Of a DNA stretch of 62,653 bases, positions 22,916-34,429 are shown piece after piece. The stretch lies in contig NW_019091571.1 in NCBI RefSeq assembly GCF_001949145.1, forward strand, positions 17,803 to 80,455, read 5' to 3'. Positions within the stretch are counted from its first letter, which is position 1; the number at the start of each line of letters is the position of its first letter. This DNA comes from Acanthaster planci (Eukaryota > Echinodermata > Asteroidea > Valvatida > Acanthasteridae). Made by a program: the position numbers and the translations under genes. The notes under the pieces are model-generated. The model saw only the letters and a list, made by a program, of their open reading frames with translations. It did not search any database and was not told the DNA's origin.

Positions 22916-25318
22916 GATTTTGTCGAAGGAACAGCAGACCGTTCCGCAATTTCCCCTTTCTCTGGCCCCTCAAACACAATTGTGATTACATGAAAGCTTA
23001 TGTGCGTTTCACGTCGATCTGTACTGTTCACGCGTACGTTGGACTCGGAGTTACCTGCTTTCAGGTACCAGACAAACTCTCATCTTTGTTGTGCACAATC
23101 AAGACGTGGAACCAGTCTTGGGATGTTTTATAAACATGGCCCGCCGTGCAGCGTCCCAGACACGTCCCATATCACACAGCTAGCTGCCGTCAAACAGGTG
23201 TTGCGTAAACATACATTACATCACATGGACCTTCTGACTAATCCAAACCGGGGGCCCGGGATGGAGGGCGCCTCTTTGAACAGAATCCGAAACTTTGAGA
23301 TATTAAAAAAAATATTCTACTGGTCAAAAATCACTTTGAAAAAATGTTTCAAAATTCTGGCCACCCTATCGTTGTTGTTGCACTAGGTGTCAGTGAGTAA
23401 AGTGGGATGTGTCGAGTTCACTTTATCAGCAAAAAGCCGCTCATTACGGGTACTCGGACAAATACTAGTCCTTTTCGGATCAACCCTGTGCAAATGTGAA
23501 ATTTCTTTTCACGTGACTGGGAAAAAGTTTATCGCGAGCTAATTTTATGGAAACGTTATGGCATTGAAATTGGTTATTTTAAGACGTTGTGTGGGCCAGG
23601 GTTTCGGTTTGGTAGATCTCAAAATCACTGGCCTCATTGTTCGTTAATTGAATTCAACGGATTTGGGACGGAATCACTACACGCAGATTTTGGTATGAGT
23701 AAAAACCTCTGGTGCAAGGGTTCACATCCGACAATTCGTACACATGTACCGTAATGAGTGATATGTACCGTACATTAGTTCACTGAATAGTGATACCGCC
23801 CTCGGGCTTGACCTTATCTCTTATTCTCAGTTTCAGCTTATTTTTTCAGTTAGGCAAGTTCGTTTTGCTTTGTTTGACATTATTTCCCAATTTGAAATAA
23901 GTCCCGTTCAGAAATCGAAGCAAAATTTATAGTTTCATGTTTGTGCTTGGCACTGCTTTCCTGACATTGCGAAATCACCATAGTTAAAAGGCGATTAAAT
24001 CATAATTCCATATTGCTTTCAGGGTGTTTTCGTCATTGAATTACTCCATGGAACCATAATACATATTGTATACGATAATAAGTGTGGTTTCTTAGCATAT
24101 AGCTGCGTTGTATATTAGTCTTCAGTCATAGTTTGATGGCTCCTTCGTATTTTCAGCATTTGCAACACGAACGATGCCTTGCACTTGTACCGTTACTCAT
24201 CCAATGCAATGGAGTCGTGCAAATCACTTCAAGACGTCCCATTAGGAAACCATTTTGAAACCTACAAAAAAGGCTACATGGTGGTGCTTGGCTTATATGA
24301 AATGATCTGAACTTCCGTGATTTTGTGTACATGCGTTAAGTGCATACTCTAAAAAATGGAAACTTCTCCTCAATTTCGGTTTGGACTTTAAGAATAATCC
24401 CCGCACAATGGCATTACCATCATTGTATAACAACCACCTTGAATGTTTCTTCGTGACTAGCCTCTCTTCTAGACTCTGCACTTGTTCTTTGTATATTATC
24501 CTGTATACTGTATAGTTTGTAACCGCTCAAGTGGACCTACATGCCAGCTGTTAAGATGTTCAAGTTGCTGCCATAAACTGGAGTTCTGGGGGTTGTTATA
24601 GACGAGAATGAGACCATCTTTTTTGTATAAAAAAAACAATAACTGCATGCTGCCAAAGGTTTTGATTGAATTGAAACCTGATGATGTGAGCTTTAAAGTT
24701 TGCCCAGGAGAGAAATGATCTCTTCAAACTTTTTATTAAACACACCATCCCATTTTACTCAATACGCACGAAAACAAAAATATACAAAGTAGAGGAACCA
24801 CCTTCTACGTTGTATTTTAGGGCTTTTACACATTTTTTGGGAAATACCCCCTCAATAATAATATAATTATATTAATAATATAAATTGTTTTGTTTTTAAA
24901 TATGTTTCAATTTCTGTTTCTTCTGGGGTTCCCCGTCGCCCCCCCTCCATCCGCAAGTACCAAGGAGTCAAATAAAGTAGAGGTTTGCTCTGGGGGTGAA
25001 GGAACTGAACCCTGATAGGCACATTACAGTATGTATTTTTTTGTGCCTTTTACATTGGTTCTCACAACAGAATGCTGAATGCCAAAAATGCCGAACTGTG
25101 TCTACTGGATTCCGTACCACTCTTGATTTGTTCAGTATACTGTGGATCTTGTATGTACAACGCTACAGATCACTGTTTTGATAGATTCTGTCTTAAGCCG
25201 TAGGAAGTTGGCCTATTATTATAATACTGAGTGGGCGAGCGAACTTTGCACTAACTCACTAGAAAGTTTTTGGGTCACAAGAGGGCGTCTTAATAATCAG
25301 CTACTTCATGAATCGAAG
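22916..25318. other. CRY-DASH upstream region
   Basis: This interval lies upstream of the CRY-DASH start. It is slightly richer in CpG close to the gene. A perfect E-box CACGTG occurs at 23510-23515 and a bZIP/D-box-like TTGCGTAAAC near 23202. A plus-strand open frame at 23000-23386 has no recognisable domain and no splice context. A run of alternating A/T (24855-24890) and a C7 run at about 24940 are low complexity. Confidence 0.4.
23510..23515. promoter_or_regulatory. E-box CACGTG upstream of CRY-DASH
   Basis: This is a perfect palindromic E-box about 595 bp upstream of the CRY-DASH start codon. CLOCK/BMAL- and USF-type bHLH factors bind such sites, and animal cryptochrome/photolyase genes are often under clock or light control. 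A six-base palindrome occurs by chance every few kilobases, so a role is only a suggestion. Confidence 0.2.
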
Positions 25319-26673
25319 ATGGCTACCTTATCTTACGAAGACGACGCTGTGTAAATATATCTTACTACTTCGACTTACTTCAAACCATGAGATCAATTTA
25401 ACCCTCATAAAGGCATAAAGCCTCTCAGTGGCGAAGATCCAGCCGTAGTCTTGGACCAGGTACGTGTGAACAGTACTTACAAGCCTCTCTAACGACCAAC
25501 AAAGGGTTCATTTTGGTGATACTTTCTCTTCTTGTGTTTGCCCAAGCGTATAACACGGCCCGTGTGTGTCTTGTGTGCCCAGTGTGCGTAGACAATACAT
25601 GCACATGATGTACCGTAGTCCTCGCACGCGACCTTCCCCTCGGATGATCCAATTACGCAACAAAAGCACATTGGCTTGCCCGCAGATGTACATGGGTGAT
25701 GTAGGCTAGAAAATTGCTCGAAAAAAGGGGTCATTAATAAAATGGGCCATTAATAAAATGGGCCTAGTGTTAAGTAGTAATGAATAAACGCGTTAAGTGA
25801 TTGTACTGAGTGAGGGCTATGCAGTACAATTTTTTTCAAGTGCTCAAATTTGTATACACTTTTCAAATTTGTTTATGAATACTGGAGTTTATTTTCATAT
25901 CTGTGCATACAGTGTGTATTCTGTTCTGTTGATTGGCAATCAACTTTCCAGGGTCCATTTAAAACCTTCATAAGTTTAAATTCTATTGCTTTTTATGACT
26001 TGATGCAGTCAAACTAAAATCAATTGAAGCCCAAAGGATTAAACTATAGATAAGATTATAAATAAAAAATACGAGTTTAATGGAAAGAAATATAAATGAA
26101 AAAATTTAATTATTAGTATTATTATTTAAAAAAGTAGTCAGTGTGGTATGTACTTTTATTGGTAGTCTATTTATTCCAAACATCAAGTGTCCAATTTAAA
26201 CATGATATAAATCGTAAACTGAAGTGTACAATATAAATTGGAGTTGGTGTTGCATCTTTCGTTCACTGTCATGACTGTAAATGTTCTGTTATATGATACA
26301 GGCCCTAATTATGATCCTGATTTGACAATTCTTTTGTAGCATTTCATTTGTACAAGGCTATCTCCTTGTGACACCTGACCTGTCTAATTAGACTTGGAAA
26401 CATCATTGAAATTTAATTCAACGTAAATTAAATTTTATATCAAGGGTAGGATGTTTTCAATACATTATTTTTTCAAATGTTAGTCTATTATCTTTGACTG
26501 AGTGTTTTGTTTCATTCATGTAGCAGGTTTGGAAGGTAATAATTCAGGCAATTGAAGAAAATTAGTGATATGATTATACGTTTTTTTAACAATGAATACA
26601 TGTACACTTTATTCCATAGAGCTCTCATGATGATGTATTTGCTAAAATTTCTGCCAAAACTAGAACTGTCAGT
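25319..26673 (+). other. Candidate two-exon start of an unrecognised gene
   Basis: An ATG in good context at 25319 opens MATLSYEDDA and then meets possible donors (GT at 25349 or 25351). At 26620-26673 an exon-like segment has a good acceptor (TTATTCCATAG) and a strong donor (GTAAGTG). If the first donor is used, the joined reading is MATLSYEDDA followed by SSHDDVFAKISAKTRTVS. If the second is used, the second exon reads in another open frame. No family is recognised and no further exons were found before FUT8. It could be chance. Confidence 0.18.
25489..25734 (-). other. Unrecognised Cys/His-rich open frame
   Basis: A minus-strand frame of 81 codons ends in a TAG stop. An acceptor-like TTTTCTAG near 25710 could start an exon of about 65 residues. 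The peptide has six Cys in the first half (for example KPMCFCCVIGSSEGK) and a basic end (RLGKHKKRKYHQNEPF). The strong composition is unusual for random sequence here, but I do not recognise the family and no neighbouring exon could be attached. Confidence 0.2.
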
Positions 26674-29600
26674 GTAAGTGTTTTTGCTTTCTAAGTTCTA
26701 ACATTTGAAGTATGGGAAGATGGTAAAGAGTTTTGATTGAAGTACCATTTACAAATGTATTCTGTCAGTCTATTTTTATTCTGGCATATTCAAGGAAATG
26801 TGTGAAAGAAATGTCAAATGATTCGCCTTTTTGTTTATACACGTACATGTATCTTTGTTATTTCTAATCTTCCATAGCTCAGTGCTCCATCAGTTTTGAA
26901 CTGATCATTACCCTTCCTGTGATAGTTGTCTCAGTCATAAGCTAATTATGATATTTGGGTCACAGAAGGGCATATTTGGTTGCACCAACATCAATCAGAA
27001 CTTGACTACGTCATTTACATGGATATTGATTGAAGGGAATCCTTAATTTGATGTCATTAAGTGTTTTGTGATAAACAATGTCAGTGTAATTTATCACTAT
27101 GAGTGGAACCCCCCCCCAAAATGGTAATTGTGTCCATGCATTCTGGATGAACCCAAGCTGCAAGCCTGTAAATTGCCAACAGTAAATCACCATTTGGCNN
27201 NNNNNNNNNNNNNNNNNNNNNNNNNNNNNNNNNNNNNNNNNNNNNNGTTGACTGGTAATGCTATGCATGTTAACTACCCTTATGCTAATTGGTTCTGCCA
27301 TTCATACAGAAAACTGTCATGGTTTTTGTATCTTATAGGGGATTGTCTTGAGAGCAGCAGGTACACTGCATGATCACCTGGGTTCAGCTTTGTAATTCAT
27401 TTTTGTGTATGGTGCTGTTTACTGTCTTACTGCATTCATTTTAAAAAATGTGATACACTGGGTTCTACCCTTTTTTAATATACATGTACTGAATGTACCC
27501 TTTTTGTTGCCATTTCATGGTCTAGATAAGAAACGCTAAGGTAAAGACATTATTTTAAAAAAAAACCCAAAACTGCTGCAAACTGCTTACCAACTTAAGG
27601 TGACCTGAAATATGAACGTACCAATAAAAGGCCGGACATTTTGCTCCAAGCAGAATTTTTCACAAAGGGGAAATGCCTTTCAGGATTTGTGAACGTTTGG
27701 TTGCAGATTTGTTGCATCTGGAAACTAACCCTAGCATCGTCAAAGGTTTGAAGAGGGAAGGAAAAAACTATTGGCTTTTGTTCAAATTATTTAGCTGCGC
27801 CCAAGTATCTGTTTGACTATGGAGTTCCCCAGTGATTAGGAAATCCAGCTTGACGTAGTTACAGCTTATCTGTCAATAACTGAGCAATTGTTGACTGTTG
27901 TGGTTGGAGCTTTGCAAGGGAAAATCAACTTATTGTTAAAAGGATCAACTTTTACCAGTGGTTGATGCTTGAGTCAACAGTGGAGCTGTGACCAGACCAA
28001 CTTGTGGAAGCATTGTTATTCTTGCCACTAAATATTCATTGAAAGACTATCTCCTGTCAGATGGATGGATTATCAAAGTGAACCCATTTTTCAGATAACA
28101 GTTGGACAGTAATTTTAGAAAGTTAGACCAACTACAATGTACATGTATGTCACCATAAACAGTGTAGTACCTCGGTATGTTGAACAGGTAAGTATTCTAA
28201 TTGTTAAGTAAATATTCCATTGCATAACAGGCAAATACAAAATGTGTACTATCATGATTCACCTGTCAAACATCATTTCTGTCGCAGTGTCTGTCTTTGA
28301 GCAGTGAGAGTAAAACCCCTGTTCTTTAGCCATAGGACTCTGTTTTGACTTCATAGGCTTTCCATCTGGAGTTTCATGACTTTCCTGAACAGCTATGATG
28401 AGTGTTTAAATTGGTTTATGCTGCTGAAATAAGTCTGTTGATAGGTAAGGCCCATTGAAGCATTCTGATCGAGGCTGGAAAACAAAAGAAATTTGTCCAA
28501 CGTTTTGTTGCTTTTTCTCCTAGATTATTTTAACCGGAGAAAAATATCAGAGGGAGTGAAGCAGACAATTCAGTCAGTTTATGTTTGCTTTGCTTTTGTT
28601 TGTTTCCTTGTTTTGTGACATGCTACACGTTTTCCTTAAATTTGAACCATTAGGAGTTGTAGAGAATGTTTTTGCTAACTGACTGGCACAGAACAATAAA
28701 TGACCAGGCTAAATGCAAGTTGAGTTGATGTATCATGGGTACATGCAGGCTAGGGTGGGAGTCTGAATCAGTGAGTCACTGACTGTCACTGACACAGGCA
28801 GAAGGCCAAAGAAAAGAGAGTTTAGACAGGATATATGTAGCTACATGTATCCTTTCCTTCAATAGAATACGTAGCCAAAAAATGATAGTTCTTCAAGAGT
28901 GAATGATGGGCAACTGGAGTCTTGGCTGTCATTTCTTTATTTCAAGGCCTGTGCAAGACCTGTACAGGTCTACATGTAGGCGACAGTGCACATTTCAACT
29001 GAGTTTTTATGCCTCATGTGTTGCTTCTTCTGAAGTTACACATGCACACTGTACGTGACTATTGCCTATTCACGTACCTTTGGATTTTGTTACAAAAAAA
29101 TTGGCTAATATTTGTCAAGAGACCTTGTAATTTTGTAAATTTGTATCATTTTCATGGTATGGGAGGTTATCCTAGTTCTTTAAGTTCTTGTAACGTCATG
29201 CTCGCATTTTTTTTCCTGGTGTTTTTCATGTTTCGGTATGTGTCCTTCTGATTGAATGGATGTTTCTAAATGGGCATTTACATGTATTTGATGTTTAATT
29301 GGGTAGAGTTTATTTTCTATTTTTGCAAAGTACAGATTGATATAATTCATTCTAACCTTTCCACATTTCTGTGTTTGAAATTGACCTATCTGCATTCATG
29401 CCATGTACATGTACCTTCAACCTTATCCCCCACCCTAAAAATGCTCCAATTAAATGGATGCCCTTGCTACATGTAGTCTCATTAGATGCACGTATCAAAT
29501 AACCAACTTCAGCAAGCAATGAAGTACGCAGTCACTTCCTGCAGGTTATTTGGTTTCTCTTCCAGCACACTTCCCCTCCATTTGTCTGCAGTATTAATGA

Positions 29601-32170
29601 ATTGTAAAATCAAATCTTGATGAGGAGAATTGGAAGCACTGGATAAGCACCACCTGCCTCATTTATCCAAAATTATTGACCTGTTTGCTTTGAAGTCCCT
29701 TCCCCTCAGCATTAGAGGAAATTGACAAAGTATAGCCCTGTCGTTTTCTACCCGTCTCATATCGCATTGATTTTTTGCTGCCTGTCGATTGCGTTAGCTG
29801 CCTACACCATGTATATACCACAAGCCGATCTATTACACTGAGCCACTACTTACGCTGATGCGGTGGTTCAGTCATAATGCTATACTCAAGGCATTCTTTC
29901 ACAGTCCTAAATAATTTATGCTTCAGTTAAATGGCTTTATTCAATGACCTTGGCACCCATTATTTCTAATTATTTGTGCATAGAAGACTGAACTTGCTTA
30001 GAAGCTGCAAGCAAATGTGCGGGAATGGAGTTGGTGGAAAATCATGATCTCACCCTGAAGGCTAAATATTCGCGGGCTCAGGGTGAATCAAATAGTTCTT
30101 ATGTGCTTGTTGGTTGTAAACTGACATTACGCCTTTCCTACATGAAGATTCCATGGCGATAGCTCCTGTTTGGGTGTCTTATAAACTGCAAAAATTGTAG
30201 GAACATCAAATTTAGAGGAGTGGGTATTCTACTTTCAACATGCACAGGTACCAGTAATTCATGGTAAATCTAGATATACAGTTCTAATTTTCTTGGTTTT
30301 TTTTCCCCCTGTAAATTTCAACTGTCAGGGCAAAATTAAGCACTGTATGTAAAATGTTGAGTACATGTTCATGTTCTTGTTTAAGCTTATCAGTCACCAC
30401 TGTGAAGCATGGTATACTGCACACATTGACGAAATACTCAAGCTGCCAACCAACCATATCTATTGCTGGAAGGCTAGATGTGAGTTCATAGCAAGAGAAC
30501 ACAAACACAAAAAAGTGCCGTGCACCATCCTTCAAGAGCTTAGCAGTGTCTCCGTACTAATCTTTATTTGTTGATGTTGCATTTGCCATCACACTGTATT
30601 TGGTTTTCTGGAGTATTTTTTTGATGGTGGCATGTTATACCACAAAGGTTTCCTCTCTCATTTACAGTCTATCCTTTGAATGTGCTGATTTTTTTGGGTG
30701 AATTTTTGTACAATATTGGCATAATGCCATTTCTGATTTGTTACTTTTTAGTAATTAGTGATACCGATGTCAAAGTGATGGCAAGAGTTCCAGATATGGA
30801 CATCACTTATTTTCCCTGGCATTGGTTTGTAAGCCATCAAAAGTGATGACGTCCTTAAAAAGCTAAATTTAACAGGGAAATACTATAGCATTTATTTGGA
30901 AAGCACTTAAGAATTTTTCAGACCAGTCTCATTGGGTTTTTGCACAGGGTGTCAATTATTATTCCTGAAGAGAACTCTCTCTCAAATTAAATATCTACAT
31001 GTTTAGAATATTATGAATATTTGAATGCATTGACAAACTCTTTTTGCATGTGCAACTGACACCAACAACTTGGCACACATATATTGGAAATATCCCTTAC
31101 GCTTCATCTGCACAACAATCTCAGACAGAATTTTTTGCAGCTTTCTTTTGACACCGACAATATGCTACAAAGACATCATGGAAAGAATTTATCGTTGAGA
31201 TCATTTGAAGGGCAATTGCGCACGAAAGTTGAAACTTGGTCACAGCATTACCAACCTCATCGTTACTGTAGTAATTCTGAAGCAAAAGAAAGTTTTGAAC
31301 AAAATCATAGTGAAATGAAAGGCTTTCTATTTCCACCATCTTTTTCTCCAAAATTTCTTCTTGTTTAAGAATACCATATTGATCAAATTTCCACCTTGAC
31401 AAGGAATTTCCCTGAAACAGTCCTGCAGTGATGATTGGAGACTGATGAAGAGCTTGTCATTGTTAAACTGTCCATAGTGGTTTATCCCATGTTACTCCAG
31501 TGCAGTAATGCCCGTTGCATTATGCCTTCTGACCGCTGCCGTAATGGTTCATAAGTGTCGTGCAAACATTGAAATGAGTGTCTTTTGAGTTCATGGTACA
31601 CTGCGTATTGTGACAGTGCTTGGATACTCACACGCACTATGCTCATCAGGCCAACACATTGCAGTTGCTTCAAATTTTTTTCCCAGCTTGACCAAATTGA
31701 ATATGCCGGGCCAAGATAGAGTGATCATGCATAGTGTTCATACTTCAGTGAACTCCAGGCTGTCTGAGAAATATGATTTTTAAAGTGCGTTTGTGAGGGA
31801 CATATGTGGTATACGCAAGATACATGTATACATAGTTTGTGAATGCGGCAGGACTACGTCAACCAGTGAAAACAGGTTCTTTATCGCTTGAGTTTTCAGC
31901 GGTTGTACGTGTACATGCATACCATACATACCATTCATAAATCAGTCAGACTCCTTTGTCATAGAATATATTTTGGTTATAGAAAATAGAACTAGGGACT
32001 TCATGTACCGAAAGATGTTAACAATGAACACCTGCCTTTGTTGATGAGACAGGCATGCAATTGTAAATGGGTGAGTTCTAATTCTTCATCTGTTTTGCAA
32101 TTGTTCTCGGACATTTCATCAGGACTCAAATTTAAACTTGGGCTTTTTATGCCATTTGACCTCCAGTTTT
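26674..32170. other. Gene-poor AT-rich interval
   Basis: No coding exon with family support was found on either strand. The interval includes the N gap (27199-27246), a C9 run at about 27110, and scattered TACATG palindromes. A strong donor-like CAG-GTAAGT at 28188 follows sequence with stops in every frame, so it could at most end a non-coding exon. Minus-strand frames at 31121-31402 and 31482-31673 are unrecognised. Confidence 0.5.
27199..27246. other. Assembly gap (48 N)
   Basis: A run of 48 N marks an unresolved gap in the assembly. The two frames that span it are artefacts of reading through N. Confidence 0.99.
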
Positions 32171-34429
32171 TACCAATGATTGTATAGCGCCGCACAGCGG
32201 CGCAAGATGGAGAACTGACCATCTCGCATGTATTAATTTCATGGAGGTCATGATCTGCCATTCTGGTGTGCAACTGGCAAGCTGTTTGTACATGTGACAT
32301 ATGGGGGCAGGAGGCTCTGTCCACGAAAAAGGGACAGTAAGGTAAATATTTATCCTGAATAAGATTGAAACTTACATTTGTCATAAATAGAAATATTTAA
32401 CATCTTAATGTAAAACCGTTGGAGATGAAATGGGAGATTTTTGGTGTGTTCTGTGTGGCTACACTCACTGTCCGTTGTGAAGCGATGTTAATTTGTATAA
32501 ATTGTAGGCTAGCCTATATGTATCTCATCCGTAGGCCTCCTGGGCGCAGCAATCCCACGGCACATTTCATTACAAGTGGCTCACTCTCCTGGACTGCTGA
32601 CTAAATTACCCTAAAAAAAGTGGAGTTCTGATACTTCTTGACACCTCTGAACTGGACTTGACACCTCTGAATCAAAATGATGTCTTGAATATCAGCAGGT
32701 TAAAGTTTGTGGGAAGAGATAAAAGAAGAACAGCTGTGTTTTTAATAAAAAATAAAATATTTATTGGTTGCCCCGTATTACTAATAAGTTAAAATGTAAA
32801 TGCAGGTAGACCAGAACCCTGTTTTTTTTTACCACAACACCTGATCTTGTGGCGTATGTATATCTTTCTTTTTTTTTTCTTGGCAAACAGTGGTTATTCA
32901 CTCATGAATATTCAAATAGGCCTAGGCCTAATAATTAATATAAAAATGTAGCAGAATACTGTACATGATGTATACCAGAATTTAAATTTGTACCTGTAAC
33001 GTTACGTGACCACTGCCATCTTCCATTAGCACTAAGTACTGTATATTCACATAAATAGTATATACATGTAGACTAGACATTGTCTGGGGAAAAAAATGGG
33101 CTCTCCAGTTTTACACCTTGCACTGAAGGATTAACTCACACATAGGAATTTTGTTTGTAAGTGTACCATTTCTGTGTTTGCCTTTTTCATTCAGAAAATT
33201 TCTCATCTGTAAAAACCAACTTTGCAGAAATTCGTCAATAGGTCTACAAATGGCAACAGGTATGTAATCATTTTTCTTGAAAAGAAGATTTGTATTACTC
33301 ACTGTACAGATGTTGTGGCTTCAAGTCAATCATTAGAAAAACTTCCATATACGGATTCCAGTTGATACTCGGTAACAAAAACCATATTTTGTGTTTTGCT
33401 CAAATGTGACCAAAAGGTACCTAAGCCCAAGCTATTTACCCTAAAATTGCAAGAGGAGTTGGGCTGGGGAAATCCTACAAAAAAGGTAGAAATTTATGCT
33501 CTTCTGAAAAAGGCAGCCTGAACTACATAAAAAAGTAAAAGATGAATACAATGAGGGAATACATGTAAGTTAACCTAATCCACACCCAGTATTGATACAA
33601 TGAGGGAAACATTTTTGTTGATAACATCTCAGGGCAACAAGTTTATTATTATTAAGTTAACTTCTTAAGCACCAAGATAACCCGTGTTGTCAGATCTGTT
33701 TAGAAAATATGTTAGTGGGAAAAGTTATATTAATCTGTAGTTATATCATTTTATGTTAAATTCTGTTTTCTGGTCTGAAAATTGCTTTCCTGAAATCAAT
33801 GCACAGGTGTTCTGGCCTGTACACATGTATGCTTCAGGAAGCCACAGGGTAATTCATGCGAAGTACATACCTGTATACAACCATACCCCCAAAATAGGCC
33901 TAGGATACTGTGCTTTTACTTGTTAGTAATCTTCTTTGCTGTTCTGTTTACCTGTTTGACATAGTGTTCCTTTAATTCCCTGCATTTCAATTTGAAGGCA
34001 TACTGTATTTGCATGCTAACAAATCTTGCTACAGTGCGAGCATAGACATAGTTAGTGCACACATTCAGATTGCTGTAGTTATAGTCTGCTTGCAAATTGC
34101 ACTGGTTATTCTGTGGAAGATCCTGTTTTTCGTCATACGAGCGTCATTAAATTCTGTTCTGAATACCAGTTCATAGAGAGTGCAGAAGTCAACAAAGGAA
34201 TGTGATAACACCATAAGTGATCCAAAATCACATTTTGTAGTATCCCATGCTTTGTTGTTTATAATAGGAGGGATGGATCATGTAAAATTGATTCAGGCAA
34301 CAACAAAGCCAATCTGCACTGTTCACACTGAAAAGGAACAATATGACTCAGCAGGCTTTTACAACACAGGTAACCAGCTATGTATGCCAAAGTGTTTTTC
34401 TGGATGGTATCAAGAACAGGCTGGATAAC

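Noticed and set aside
23000-23386. 128-codon plus-strand frame upstream of CRY-DASH
   Set aside because: No recognisable domain, no splice context, and the composition follows the surrounding DNA. It overlaps the expected promoter.
27011-27373. Two open frames spanning the N gap
   Set aside because: They exist only because N bases were read through as unknown residues.
31121-31673. Minus-strand frames (93 and 63 codons) near the transposon relic
   Set aside because: I tried to fit them as further transposase pieces, but no motif of the family or of another transposase could be matched, and they lie outside the inverted ends.
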